Source of the DNA: Chersky-806 sp038252255
Lineage (GTDB): Bacteria; Actinomycetota; Acidimicrobiia; IMCC26256; JAENVU01
DNA length: 64,000 nucleotides
NCBI GenBank assembly: GCA_038252255.1
Contig: JBBSAM010000021.1
Location: 1 to 64,000, forward strand
Reading direction: 5' to 3'
The position numbers were made by a program, and so were the translations under genes. Every line of letters begins with the position of its first letter. Within the stretch, counting starts at the first letter, position 1. The notes beneath the pieces are model-generated. The model saw only the letters and a list, made by a program, of their open reading frames with translations. It ran no database searches and was not told where the DNA came from. This document shows positions 1 through 9,256 of this stretch, piece by piece.

Positions 1-128
1 CCCCACTTGGGGGGCGCCCCCCCCCCGGGGTGCAACCCCGCCGCCCGTCCCCCCCCCCCCCCCACCCCCCCCTCGCCCCCCCCCCCCCCCGTGGGGGGTG
101 TTGTTTCCCCCCACCGGGTTTAAACAAA
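1..128. other. Low-complexity poly-C/poly-G contig end
   Basis: The first ~128 bases are dominated by long C runs with a few G runs and have no codon structure resembling the downstream gene. Nothing else in the window looks like this. It is most likely sequencing or assembly noise at a contig end. I would not annotate any gene in it. Confidence 0.75.
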
Positions 129-139
129 CGACGCCAAAA
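129..139 (+). repeat. Half-site of a dispersed palindromic repeat
   Basis: CGACGCCAAAA here is identical to the right arm of the palindrome at 62829-62839. The bases after it (a G-rich stretch, then gggtcag and tcgaggcgg) also resemble those after the 62.8-kb copy. It lies just past the stop of the leftward mannosidase gene, the same 3'-end placement as the other copies. The partner arm would fall in the corrupted poly-C region and cannot be seen. Confidence 0.4.
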
Positions 140-155
140 CCGGGTTGGGGGTGGG

Positions 156-2909
156 TCAGTCGAGGCGGAGGGTGGCGATCTGGCTCGGGCCGAGGGGGAC
201 CTCGCTCTGGAACGGGGTCTGCGGCCGGCCGAGCAGGTCCATGACCCAGCCCGTTGCCGGTGCGCCTTCACGCTCGAGCCGGACGACGGACTCGCGGGCG
301 GACGGGTTGTACACGCGCACGACGAGCCCGCCCGGCTCGCGCAGCACCGCCGAGATCACCGCGCCCTCGATGCGCAACGGCTGCCCGGCCACCGCCCGCC
401 AGGCGCCCGACACTCCACCGCCGCGCACCCGCTCGAGCGGGACGAGCACCTCGTCGGCCCGGGCGTGCAGGTCGGCGTCCTCCCAGGTGCCGTGGTGGGG
501 CAGGAGTGCGTACTCGAGCGCCAGGCGCTCCTGGAGCTGCGGCCCGTCGAGCGGGTCGAGCGGTCCTGCGGGGTTGGGCCGGTACGAGATGTTGGCCCGG
601 GAGAGGTAGCCGGTGGCCCGCAACAGCGTCAGGGCCAGCTCCCGGCCCCCGTCGACGAGCTCGTATTCGAGCAGGCCGTCGTGGAGTGCCGCGAGACCGA
701 CCGAGCCGTCCGAGGCATCGACGAAGCGGCGCGACACGAACGTCGGGAGCCCGGTCTCGTTCGGCCCACCCTCCGCGGTGAGCCCGCGCTCGACGACCGC
801 GAATGCGCACTCGGCGGCGGAGCGATCGACCGGCGCGGGCAACGGGAAGTGCGCCCGGAGCCGATGGTCACGGCACCGGTTGTCGAGCTCGGTGCGTACC
901 CGGAGGAACGACTCGCCGGTCCGGAGCTCGAGGGTGGTGCTCACCGTGACGTCGACCGTCTCGTCGCTCCGGCGGCTGCACAGCAGCGCGTCGCCGATCG
1001 CGTGCTCGGGCCAGCGGTACACCGCGTCCACCACGAGCCGGGCGCGGACCGGGCCGGACTCCGTGGCGGTCACCGTCACCGATTCGGGCCGGTCGACCAC
1101 CAGGTCCTCGGTCGGGGGTGAGTAGTTGTAGGTGTCGCCGCCGTCGCCACCGTCGACCAGGCGGCCGAGCCCCGCCACCCTCACACCGTCGGCGGTCTCG
1201 ATCGACCAGGTGCCGTCCGTCGGGTCGGCCTCCACGCGGAGGTGCTCGTTCGCGATCGCGTGCTCGCTCGAGCCGACCTGGGTCGCCGGTCCCTCGCCCG
1301 CGACCCGTTCGAAGCTCCGCCAGCCGAGCCCGAGCACCGGTGGCACCGATACGAGCGCTTCACGCAACGGCGCGCTCGTGACCCGGATCCGGAACGTCAC
1401 GTCCTCGTCGGCGAGGCGCAACAGCTCGTCGCGCAGATCCTCGAGGTCGATCGCCGGTTCCGCCGGACCGGCCCCGAAGGCCTGCACGTCGACGACGTCA
1501 CCGTCGCGTTCGAGCTCGTAGCGGCCGGTGCGGACGCCGGCGAACTCGGGACCACGGATGAGCTCGAGCACCCAGCGGATCTTCTGGCCCACGACCGTCT
1601 GCGAGAACCCGTCGCCACCGACCGATCGCAGCACCTGGGTCGGGCACGGCGTGCCGTCGTCGAGTGCGGCGACGTGGACCGGGCCTTCCCCCGGGAGCAG
1701 GACCGTGATCATCCCGCCCCGGTCGACTCCCGTCGGGTTGACGACGATGGTCGAGGACGGTGGCGCGGCCACCTCGGCGCCGAGCGCGTGGAGCGCCTGG
1801 CGGACCAGACCGTCGCCGATCTGGCGCGCTTCCTGGTAGCGGACGACCACGGCATCCACCACCTCGTCGGCGCTGCACGCGCACGACGAGTCGTGCGCGG
1901 AGTTGAGCACCAGGTTGCGCCACGCGATCGCGAGCGGGGCGGCCGGATACCGCTCGGCCGCCAAGAGGACGGCGCTGAGGGGCTCGGCCCGCCGCTCGAT
2001 CGCGCGTTCCGCGGCCGCGCACACCTGGTGCACGTCGACGCGGTTCGACGCGACCCCCATGAGCACGTTGGCCCGGGCGCCCGAGCGCAGCTCACCGGTG
2101 ATCGTGATGAGGTCGTCGACCGGCTGATCGGCGAGGTACTCGGGCAGCGACGTCACGACGAACCGGTAGTCGTCCTGCACCGCGTTCGCCTCGGCGACGA
2201 CGCGACCCAGCCAGGGCTGCGGTGCCTGATGGTCGGTGCCGTTCATCAGGAGGAGCCCGCCACCGTCCAACCGTGCGCCGCCGAGCTCGATCTCGTAGCC
2301 GCGCGCCCGGGCCACGAGCTGCTTCGCGTCGTCCGGCAGGTCGCGCCCGTTGGAGTACGACCCGTACAGGTACTCGGCGCGCACCCGCGACCCGTCGGGT
2401 GCCTCCCACCAGAACGCGGTCTCGGTCACCGCCGCCGGCACGCCGCGCCACACCACCGCGTGCTCGAGCCCGGCCTGGCGCAACAGCTGCGGCATCTGGG
2501 CGACGTGACCGAACATGTCAGGGAGGTAACCGACCGGCATCGCGCCGCCGAGCTCGGTCGCCCGGGCCATCCCCAGCTGAAGGTCACGCACCATCGTCTC
2601 GCCGGACACCATGAACTCGTCCATGAGGATCATCCACGGGCCGACCGCGAGCCGGCCGCTCGTGGCCAGGCGGCGCAGCGCCCCCGCCGCCTCCGGCCGC
2701 ACCTCGAGGTAGTCGTCCAGGACCGCGGTCTGGCCGTCGAGCAGGAACCGGGCGTAGGAAAGGTCCCGCTCGAGCAGGGGGAGCAGGTTGTCGAGCAGGT
2801 CCACGAGCCGCAAACGGAACGTCTGGAACGGTGAATACCACTCGCGGTCCCAGTGCGTGTGCGGAACGATCGCAACGGTGGTCGGGTGTACGGCCGCGGC
2901 AGATGTCAT
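156..2909 (-). CDS. Glycoside hydrolase family 38 alpha-mannosidase
   Basis: Predicted 917-aa retaining alpha-mannosidase (GH38; the closest remembered type is MngB-like mannosidase/mannosylglycerate hydrolase). The N-terminal catalytic domain opens with PHTHWDREWY, in which H19 and D21 match the zinc ligands of the family. YLPDMFGH supplies the expected nucleophile D131. The mid and C-terminal beta-rich regions complete a usual family length. No signal peptide or membrane segment is seen, so it should be cytosolic. On the minus strand a TAGTCT hexamer (2916-2921) lies 6 nt before the ATG, which suggests a leaderless transcript. It is divergent from glnK. The exact substrate (glycan mannose or mannosylglycerate) cannot be told from sequence. 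Confidence 0.9.
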   Translation of the reverse strand: MTSAAAVHPTTVAIVPHTHWDREWYSPFQTFRLRLVDLLDNLLPLLERDLSYARFLLDGQTAVLDDYLEVRPEAAGALRRLATSGRLAVGPWMILMDEFMVSGETMVRDLQLGMARATELGGAMPVGYLPDMFGHVAQMPQLLRQAGLEHAVVWRGVPAAVTETAFWWEAPDGSRVRAEYLYGSYSNGRDLPDDAKQLVARARGYEIELGGARLDGGGLLLMNGTDHQAPQPWLGRVVAEANAVQDDYRFVVTSLPEYLADQPVDDLITITGELRSGARANVLMGVASNRVDVHQVCAAAERAIERRAEPLSAVLLAAERYPAAPLAIAWRNLVLNSAHDSSCACSADEVVDAVVVRYQEARQIGDGLVRQALHALGAEVAAPPSSTIVVNPTGVDRGGMITVLLPGEGPVHVAALDDGTPCPTQVLRSVGGDGFSQTVVGQKIRWVLELIRGPEFAGVRTGRYELERDGDVVDVQAFGAGPAEPAIDLEDLRDELLRLADEDVTFRIRVTSAPLREALVSVPPVLGLGWRSFERVAGEGPATQVGSSEHAIANEHLRVEADPTDGTWSIETADGVRVAGLGRLVDGGDGGDTYNYSPPTEDLVVDRPESVTVTATESGPVRARLVVDAVYRWPEHAIGDALLCSRRSDETVDVTVSTTLELRTGESFLRVRTELDNRCRDHRLRAHFPLPAPVDRSAAECAFAVVERGLTAEGGPNETGLPTFVSRRFVDASDGSVGLAALHDGLLEYELVDGGRELALTLLRATGYLSRANISYRPNPAGPLDPLDGPQLQERLALEYALLPHHGTWEDADLHARADEVLVPLERVRGGGVSGAWRAVAGQPLRIEGAVISAVLREPGGLVVRVYNPSARESVVRLEREGAPATGWVMDLLGRPQTPFQSEVPLGPSQIATLRLD

Positions 2910-3053
2910 GGCCGAAGACTACGAGCCGGTCACGTTCACACGCCCGTCACGCTTCTGAGATCCCGCCGCCACGTACCCCCCATACCGTGCGGCCTGTCGC
3001 GTGGGGACTGCCGTCGTGGTCACGGCAGCGCGCGGCTCGAGAGGAGCTCCGAG
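2910..3053. promoter_or_regulatory. Divergent promoter region, mannosidase / glnK
   Basis: This 144-bp spacer separates two divergent genes. Leftward: TAGTCT (complement of 2916-2921) is placed for leaderless expression of the mannosidase. Rightward: glnK has a Shine-Dalgarno (GAGGAG, 3041-3046), so it has a leader. TACCGT at about 2983-2988 is a possible -10. No clear GlnR or AmtR operator was found. Confidence 0.45.
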
Positions 3054-3392
3054 ATGAAGCTCGTGGTCGCGGTCGTCAAACCGCACGTGATGGAGGCGGT
3101 CACCGAAGCGCTCCATGCCCTGGACGTACCCGGCATCACGATCACCGAGGCGAGAGGGCACGGCCGGCAGCGGGGGCACTCCGAGGTGTACCGGGGTGGG
3201 GAGTACACCGTCGACCTGCTCCCGAAGTCCCGGCTCGAGGTGCTCGTGCCCGACGGGGACGCCGACAAGGTCGCCGACGCCATCGTCATGGCCGCCCGCA
3301 CCGGCAAGATCGGCGACGGCAAGCTCTGGATCGTGCCCGTCGAGAGGACGGTGCGCATCAGGACCGGCGAGCTCGGCGACGACGCCGTATAG
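3054..3392 (+). CDS. glnK: PII nitrogen regulatory protein (GlnK/GlnB)
   Basis: The 112-aa length is exactly that of the PII family. It is a trimeric signal protein that reads 2-oxoglutarate, ATP/ADP and glutamine status and docks on the ammonium channel. The T-loop is intact (GRQRGHSEVYRGGEYTVD), with Tyr51 at the modification site (uridylylated in proteobacteria, adenylylated in studied actinobacteria). The ATG is preceded by GAGGAG. An upstream in-frame extension exists but lacks PII homology. It is followed by amtB (268 bp later) and glnD, so signal protein, membrane target and modifying enzyme are adjacent. I use glnK because of the amtB linkage; glnB is equally defensible. Confidence 0.95.
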   Translation: MKLVVAVVKPHVMEAVTEALHALDVPGITITEARGHGRQRGHSEVYRGGEYTVDLLPKSRLEVLVPDGDADKVADAIVMAARTGKIGDGKLWIVPVERTVRIRTGELGDDAV

Positions 3393-3537
3393 CGGCGAAC
3401 GGGCCGTCGGTGGTGGCCCGCTCCGAGGTCGGCGCGCAATGGCGCGTGGTGGCCCCGGGGCGGGCCGCTTCTCGTGTCACCGGTCGCCGGGCCGCCGGTC
3501 TGCGGCCGTCAGGATCCGGTCAGAGAGAGCGTGTCTC

Positions 3538-3547
3538 GTGTTAACAC
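3538..3547. promoter_or_regulatory. Perfect 10-bp palindrome upstream of amtB (possible operator)
   Basis: GTGTTAACAC is a perfect palindrome in the 268-bp space between glnK and amtB, 113 bp before the amtB start. The spacer is long enough for an independent amtB promoter. The site only weakly resembles GlnR-type half-sites. A regulatory role is inference. Confidence 0.3.
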
Positions 3548-3660
3548 TCTGGTCCTGAACGCGAAACCGCGTCTCCTTACGGTCTCCTGAAAGTCAATCC
3601 GGACGAGCGATGGCAGGGCACCGGCGCCCCAGCCGCTCGACATCAGCTCAGGAGGCTGGA

Positions 3661-5244
3661 GTGAACCTAACCAAGAGGCGAGTCGCGGTTGTGGGGGTCC
3701 TGTCGACCCTCTTCGTGGTCTTATTCGCGTCGCCGGCGTTCGCCGCCGGCAAGCCCGTCTACGACGGCAGTCTCATCCCGTCGAACATCGTCGACGTCGC
3801 CGTCGGGGCGAACATGCTGTGGGTCGTCGTGGGTGCGGCGCTGGTGATCTTCATGCAGGCCGGCTTCGCGCTGGTGGAGACGGGCTTCTGTAGAGCGAAG
3901 CACGCATCCCATGTGGTGTCGACGAACTTCGCGGTCTTCGGTCTGGGCTTCATCGCCTTCTTCCTCGTCGGCTTCCCGTTCATGTTCGGCGGTTACAGCT
4001 TCACGGGCTTGTTCGGGTACGACAAGGCCGTCGGCAACGCGCTGGTCGGGTCCGGGAACTGGGTCTTCCTCTGGAAGGGTGGCTGGGGCCTGAGCCACAT
4101 GGGTGGCGTCGCGGCAGCCGGTCCCGTCGCCGCGTTCTTCCTCTACATGGTCGCGTTCATGGACACGACGGCGACGATCCCGACCGGTGCGATGGCGGAG
4201 CGCTGGAAGTGGAACGCGTTCGTCGGTTGGGGCCTCTTCTGCGGCGCGATCTACTACCCGCTCTTCGGCGCCTGGACGTGGGGTGGTGGCTGGCTCGCGA
4301 AGCTCGGTAACACCGCGCAGCTCGGCTTCGGCTACGTGGACTTCGCCGGTTCCGGTGTCGTGCACGCCATGGGTGGGTTCGCCGGCCTCGCGGGTGCGCT
4401 GGTCCTCGGCGCACGGATCGGCAAGTACGGACCGGACGGCAAGCCTCGCACCCTGGCGGGCCACAACATCCCGATGGCGATGCTGGGTACGTTCATCCTG
4501 CTCTTCGGGTGGTTCGGGTTCAACGCGGCGTCGACGCTCGCGGTCACGGACACCCGGTTCGGTCTGATCGCGGCCAACACGGCGATCGCGGCCGCCTTCG
4601 GCGCAATCATCGCCATGTGGTACATGCAGATGCGCACCGGCAAGCCCGATCCCGGCATGATGGCGAACGGCATGCTCGCCGGTCTGGTGGCCATCACCGC
4701 ACCCTGTGCGTTCGTTGCGCCCTGGGCTGCGGCGGTGCTGGGTGGTATCGCCGGCTTCATCGTCGTCGAGTCGGTGTGGTTCTTCGAGCGCCGCGGCATC
4801 GACGACCCGGTGGGTGCCATCTCGGTCCACGGCATCTGCGGTCTGTGGGGTGTCCTCTGCATCGGCATCTTCTCGGACGGCACCTACGGCGCCGGCTGGA
4901 ACGGCACCACCAAGGGTGCGGCCGCGACGGCAAAGGGGGTCACCGGCTTCCTGTACAACGCCGACCTCGGTTTCCGCCAGCTCGGCGCCCAGGCGGTCGG
5001 CTGCCTGACGATCGCGATCGTGATGTGCGGGATCGCCTTCGCCTTCTTCAAGATCCAGAACGCGATCATGAAGGGCGGCATCCGGCCCACGGCCGAGGTC
5101 GAGGAGCAGGGCTTGGACATTCCCGAGATGGGAGTGCTCGCTTACGACAACCTCACGGTCAACGAGCTCGACGTCGTCAGTGGCGAGGGCCTCGAGCAGG
5201 TGCTGTCGGGCGGACCCTCTCCCGACCCGACGATCGGGAGGTAG
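3661..5244 (+). CDS. amtB: Ammonium transporter (Amt/MEP/Rh)
   Basis: Predicted 527-aa polytopic membrane channel for ammonium uptake. The GTG start at 3661 is chosen because AGGAGG lies 5 nt upstream (3650-3655) and because it gives a good signal peptide (TKRR, hydrophobic core, ASPAFAA). The family core follows with about eleven membrane segments, including YVDFAGSGVVHAMGG and HGICGLWGV. His235 and His390 correspond to the twin pore histidines. A cytoplasmic C-terminal tail of ~60 residues ends the protein. It lies between glnK and glnD, and GlnK is expected to block the channel under nitrogen excess. A strong terminator follows the stop. Confidence 0.95.
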   Translation: MNLTKRRVAVVGVLSTLFVVLFASPAFAAGKPVYDGSLIPSNIVDVAVGANMLWVVVGAALVIFMQAGFALVETGFCRAKHASHVVSTNFAVFGLGFIAFFLVGFPFMFGGYSFTGLFGYDKAVGNALVGSGNWVFLWKGGWGLSHMGGVAAAGPVAAFFLYMVAFMDTTATIPTGAMAERWKWNAFVGWGLFCGAIYYPLFGAWTWGGGWLAKLGNTAQLGFGYVDFAGSGVVHAMGGFAGLAGALVLGARIGKYGPDGKPRTLAGHNIPMAMLGTFILLFGWFGFNAASTLAVTDTRFGLIAANTAIAAAFGAIIAMWYMQMRTGKPDPGMMANGMLAGLVAITAPCAFVAPWAAAVLGGIAGFIVVESVWFFERRGIDDPVGAISVHGICGLWGVLCIGIFSDGTYGAGWNGTTKGAAATAKGVTGFLYNADLGFRQLGAQAVGCLTIAIVMCGIAFAFFKIQNAIMKGGIRPTAEVEEQGLDIPEMGVLAYDNLTVNELDVVSGEGLEQVLSGGPSPDPTIGR

Positions 5245-5269
5245 ACCGCTCACATCCGACGTCACGATC

Positions 5270-5317
5270 AACGCACCGCGGCCGGTGGGAGACCACGCTC
5301 ACCGGCCGCGGTGCGTT
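5270..5317 (+). terminator. Intrinsic terminator after amtB
   Basis: An 18-bp perfect inverted repeat (5270-5287 with 5300-5317) has a 12-nt loop and is followed by ttct. It starts 26 bp after the amtB stop and before the glnD -10, so glnK-amtB and glnD are probably separate transcripts. The U-tract is weak. Confidence 0.75.
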
Positions 5318-5397
5318 CTCGTGTGAGCACTCGGTCGCGCCGGTTCTGACGGCCGGCGACAGCCGAGGTACCGGACGGCGGCCGATAGGGTCTGCAC

Positions 5398-7680
5398 GTG
5401 GACGCGGCCGCCTTTACCGTCCGGCGCGCCGCGCTGGTGGGGGACGAGACGCGGCGCGGACCGGAGCTCGGCGTGGCGCTGTCGGCGCTGTTCGACGAGT
5501 GGATCGGGCAGCTGCTCGGCGACGAGCCCGGCGTCGTGGTCGTCGCCGGTGGTGCACTCGGTCGCCGCGAGCTCGCCCCCGCGAGCGACGTGGACCTGGT
5601 CCTGATCCACGACGGCCGGCGTGACGTCGCGCCCGTCGCCAAGCGGCTCTGGTACCCGATCTGGGACGCCGGCATCGCCCTCGACCACAGCGTGCGGAGT
5701 CCCAAGGAGGCCATCGCCGTGGCCGGCAGCGATCTGAAGGTCGTGCTCAGCCTGCTCGACGGGCGACCGGTCGCCGGCGACGTCGGGCTCGGCGGGCGCG
5801 TGCTCGCGGTGGTACGGGAACGGTGGATCAGCGAAGCCCGGAAGCGCATCGCGGGGCTCGAGGAGATCACGCGCGAGCGCCACCAGAAGGAAGGTGACGT
5901 CGCCCACCTGCTCGAACCGGACCTCAAGCAGGCGAAGGGAGGCCTGCGTGACCTCCGCGTGTTGCACGCTCTCGGGCTCGCGGCACCACTGACCGAGCCG
6001 CTGGAGGTGACCCGGGCCGCGGCGGACCTGCTGCTGACCGTGCGGGTGGAGCTGCACCGGGTGGCGGGCCGGGCCACCGATCGGCTGCTGCTCCAGTATC
6101 AGGACGATGTGGCGGCCCGACTCGGCGTCGAGGATGCGGACGCGCTGATGGCCGGCGTCGCCGCGGCCGGGCGCTCGGTGGCCTGGGCCGGTGACGACGC
6201 ATGGGTACGTGCGAACTCCTGGCGCGTCGGCCCGGCGGGGCGCGGGGGAGGTGGCGATCGCGAGGTCGGGCGCGATCTGGTGCTCCGCGACGGCGAGCTC
6301 GACCTTCGCGCCGACGCCGACCTGTCCGACGGCTCGTTGATCCTGCGCGCGGCCGAAGCCGCCGCGCGCCATGGTGTGCGCTTCCGCCGCGGCGCGCTCG
6401 AGCGTCTCGCCCTCGCCGTCGGACCTGACGACCCGTGGTCCGACGAAGCACACGAAGCGCTCATCGGGCTGCTCGGGGCCGGTGAGCCACTCGTCAACGT
6501 CGTGGAAGCGCTCGAGCAGCACGACCTGATGACGCGCCTCATCCCGGAGTGGGAACCGGTGCGCAGCCGGCCCCAGCGGAACTCGTTCCACCGGTTCACC
6601 GTCGATCGTCATCTCATCGAGGCGGTCGTGCAGGCGTCGCGTCTCACCCGTGAGGTCGGGCGACCGGACCTGCTGCTCGTCGCGGCGCTGCTGCACGACC
6701 TCGGGAAGGGCTATCCGGGCGACCACACCAAGGCAGGAGTCGCGCTGGTCGGCGAAGTCGCGCCGCGCCTCGGCTTCCGGCCCGAAGACGTCGCTGTCCT
6801 CGCCGCGCTCGTGCGCGAGCACCTGCTCCTGGCGTCCGTCGCGACGAGCCGGGACCTGTCCGACCCCGTCACGATCGAAACAGTGGCGCGTGTGGTCGGT
6901 ACCCGCGAGGTGCTGGCACTCCTCGCGGCGCTGACCAAGGCGGATTCACTCGCGACCGGCGAAGCGGTCTGGAGCACCTGGAAGGAAGAGCTGATCGACG
7001 ATCTCGTACGCCGAGTCGACGCGGTGTTGCGAGGCGAGGCGATGGTGCCCACCGTCGACGAGCTCGACAGTGCCCGCCGCGCCCTCGGCGAACGCGCGGC
7101 GGGTGATCTGCTCGTCGAGATCGACGACACGAACATCACGGTGGTCGCGCCGGATCGGCCCGGTCTGCTCGCGGCGATCGTGGGGCTGCTCGCACTGCAC
7201 GGCCAGAGCGTGCAGCGCGCGATCGCAACGACGGACCGCGAGGGCACTGCGGTGGACTCCTTCACGGTCCGACCCGAGTTCGATCGGCCGGCGGACCTTT
7301 CCGCCCTGCGGGCCGAGCTCGTCTCGGTCCTGGACGGGACGCTGGACCTCGAGGCCCGGGTCGAAGAGCGGGCGCAGAGGTACCGCCCCGCGCGAAGGCT
7401 CGCCGCTCGCCCGCCGGATCCGGTCGCGCTCGTGCACCTGGAAGCCGCGTCGGATGCGACGGTCGTGGAGGTGCGAGCACCGGACGACGGCGGTGTGCTG
7501 TTCCGCATCGTCCGGACGTTCACGGATCTCGGGCTCGACATCCATCAGGCCCGCGCCGTGACGCTCGGCCATGAGGTCGTCGACACGTTCTACCTGCGCG
7601 ACCGGAGTGGGGCTCCGGTCGACGATCGCGCGAACGAGATCACCGCTGCCGTCGTCGAGATGTTGCTGGCGCCGACCTGA
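5398..7680 (+). CDS. glnD: PII uridylyl/adenylyl-transferase GlnD (bifunctional sensor)
   Basis: Predicted 760-aa glutamine-sensing enzyme that nucleotidylates and de-modifies PII. Domains in order: nucleotidyltransferase with GGALGRRELAPASDVDLV (G51-G52, catalytic D64 and D66); a helical linker; an HD hydrolase domain around residues 400-480 with LLHDLGKG; and two C-terminal ACT domains (about 575-650 and 685-755) that should bind glutamine. It is shorter than the ~890-aa enterobacterial enzyme, which is usual for actinobacterial forms. The start is GTG, 6 nt after TAGGGT (5386-5391), which suggests leaderless transcription separate from amtB. Whether it uses UTP or ATP cannot be read from sequence. 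Confidence 0.93.
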   Translation: MDAAAFTVRRAALVGDETRRGPELGVALSALFDEWIGQLLGDEPGVVVVAGGALGRRELAPASDVDLVLIHDGRRDVAPVAKRLWYPIWDAGIALDHSVRSPKEAIAVAGSDLKVVLSLLDGRPVAGDVGLGGRVLAVVRERWISEARKRIAGLEEITRERHQKEGDVAHLLEPDLKQAKGGLRDLRVLHALGLAAPLTEPLEVTRAAADLLLTVRVELHRVAGRATDRLLLQYQDDVAARLGVEDADALMAGVAAAGRSVAWAGDDAWVRANSWRVGPAGRGGGGDREVGRDLVLRDGELDLRADADLSDGSLILRAAEAAARHGVRFRRGALERLALAVGPDDPWSDEAHEALIGLLGAGEPLVNVVEALEQHDLMTRLIPEWEPVRSRPQRNSFHRFTVDRHLIEAVVQASRLTREVGRPDLLLVAALLHDLGKGYPGDHTKAGVALVGEVAPRLGFRPEDVAVLAALVREHLLLASVATSRDLSDPVTIETVARVVGTREVLALLAALTKADSLATGEAVWSTWKEELIDDLVRRVDAVLRGEAMVPTVDELDSARRALGERAAGDLLVEIDDTNITVVAPDRPGLLAAIVGLLALHGQSVQRAIATTDREGTAVDSFTVRPEFDRPADLSALRAELVSVLDGTLDLEARVEERAQRYRPARRLAARPPDPVALVHLEAASDATVVEVRAPDDGGVLFRIVRTFTDLGLDIHQARAVTLGHEVVDTFYLRDRSGAPVDDRANEITAAVVEMLLAPT

Positions 7681-7701
7681 CCCGCGGGCCGTCGGCCGGC
7701 G

Positions 7702-9177
7702 TCAGCCCAGGATCTTGGCGCCGACCTGCTCGAAGTAACCGGAGTCGGCCGCATCCTGGAAGTCCGACGGCGGTTCGGGCACGCTCGGGGCGCTGGGGGC
7801 GCGCAGCGCGAATCCCCCGACGTCGCCGACGCAGTCGGGGCTGATGGGGGCGAGCTGGATGGCCGCGGGATCGAACCCGACGTCGTCCGTCACCCGGCGC
7901 GAGAGCAGGCTGGCTCCGATGTTCTTCGCGCCGCGGTCGCGGCTCGTGAGGAACCACGAGTCACCCGGCCTTCCGGGACCGTGCGAAGGCGCACCGAGGA
8001 ACCGCCACTCGAGGAACCGCAGCACCGAGGCGTGCTCATAGGTGTCGTGATCGACGAAACCGGGGCGGGCGAACGGTGAGGCGATCACCGTCGGCACCCG
8101 GAAGCCGCCCTGGCTGAAGTCGTCCTCGTCCACCGCGCTGGCACGGTCGTCGGGGAAGTGTGGAGGCGGGACGTGGTCGAAGAAACCACCCCACTCGTCG
8201 TAGGTGAGGATGAACAGGCCGTGGTGCCAGTGCGGGGATCTCACGAACGCGTCGAAGACGTCGCGCACGAAGCCCTGACCGCCACGGATGTCGGCATGCG
8301 GGTGATCGTCGGTCCGGCCCTCACCGAGAAACTTGGGATCGATGAACGAGACGCTCGGGAGCGTCCCCGCGGCGCAGTCGGTGAAGTAGTCGGCCGCCGG
8401 ATGCAGGAACCCGCCGACGCGGGTGCCCCAGAGCGCGAGCACCGGGAGATCGCTGTAGTAGTAGCGGGCCGAGACACCGGCGCGGTCGAGCCGCTCCCAG
8501 ATCGTCTCCCACTCGAACCCGCCGGTGGCGACGGGCAGGGTGTTGTCCTTGGTGCCGCCGGACTGGGCGGAGTGCAGGTACTCGCGGTTCGGGAACGTCG
8601 GGCCGAGGAGCGACGCGTGGTAGCGGTCAAAGGTCGTGAATCTGCGGGCGAGCTGCGACGTGAAGGGAAGGTCCTCGCCCAGGTAGTAGCCGGTCGCGTA
8701 CTCGTCGTTGCCACTGCCGGGCGACAGGAAGCCGGCGTCGCGCTCGGCCCGGCCCTGGTCCCAGCCGTGGCCCGGATCGGGGTGGTCGCAGCCCCGATAC
8801 GGATTTGCCTCGGCGGCCTGGTCGAGCACGTGGGCCGTGTGCACCGGACCGTTCGGCCCGGCGATGGTCTGCTGCTGGCGACCGTCGATGGAGAAGTGGT
8901 GCCCGTAGCGGCGCCGGCCGGCGTCGAGGTAGCCGTCGTCGTCGGCGAGCCAGCCGAGCCAGTGGTCGAACGAGCGGTTCTCCATCATCACGACGACGAC
9001 GTGGTCGATGCCGGAGTCCGATGCCTGGCAGTCGAGCATCGGTCGGGACCCGAGGCCCGGCGACCGGAACGGTGGTGGGTGGAACAGGCGGCGGCAGCCC
9101 GGCAGTGTCGTGGCGGCGGCCGCCACGCCGCCTATGAGCCCGGCCCGCTTCATGAACTCGCGTCGTTCGATGGTCAT
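7702..9177 (-). CDS. Tat-exported phosphoesterase (phospholipase C / AcpA-like)
   Basis: Predicted 491-aa secreted hydrolase of the PF04185 phosphoesterase family, which includes bacterial phospholipases C and acid phosphatase AcpA. The N-terminus carries a twin-arginine signal (RREFMK plus hydrophobic stretch) ending in LPGC, a possible lipobox. The family start motif HVVVVMMENRSFDHWLGW holds the metal-binding Glu-Asn. LGPTFPNREYLHS contains the likely nucleophile Thr, and TYDEWGGFFDHVPPP is the second metal/acid region. The start at 9177 is set by GGGGGAGG just upstream and by the Tat motif; the frame stays open further upstream. It is convergent with glnD. Substrate (phospholipid or phosphomonoester) is not determinable. 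Confidence 0.88.
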   Translation of the reverse strand: MTIERREFMKRAGLIGGVAAAATTLPGCRRLFHPPPFRSPGLGSRPMLDCQASDSGIDHVVVVMMENRSFDHWLGWLADDDGYLDAGRRRYGHHFSIDGRQQQTIAGPNGPVHTAHVLDQAAEANPYRGCDHPDPGHGWDQGRAERDAGFLSPGSGNDEYATGYYLGEDLPFTSQLARRFTTFDRYHASLLGPTFPNREYLHSAQSGGTKDNTLPVATGGFEWETIWERLDRAGVSARYYYSDLPVLALWGTRVGGFLHPAADYFTDCAAGTLPSVSFIDPKFLGEGRTDDHPHADIRGGQGFVRDVFDAFVRSPHWHHGLFILTYDEWGGFFDHVPPPHFPDDRASAVDEDDFSQGGFRVPTVIASPFARPGFVDHDTYEHASVLRFLEWRFLGAPSHGPGRPGDSWFLTSRDRGAKNIGASLLSRRVTDDVGFDPAAIQLAPISPDCVGDVGGFALRAPSAPSVPEPPSDFQDAADSGYFEQVGAKILG

Positions 9178-9256
9178 TCGGCCTCCCCCTGGCCGATGCA
9201 TTTCTAGCCGCGTTCTGCGCGATTCGACAGGGCTTTGCGCCGGTACGATCAGCCCG

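Noticed and set aside
1242..2834. Long plus-strand open frame opposite the GH38 mannosidase
   Set aside because: Shadow frame: Arg/His/Val-rich without motifs, while the minus strand has the complete GH38 catalytic sequence.
3538..3600. GlnR operator upstream of amtB
   Set aside because: The spacing and half-site match to GTnAC-N6-GaAAC is poor; only the simple palindrome was kept as a low-confidence site.
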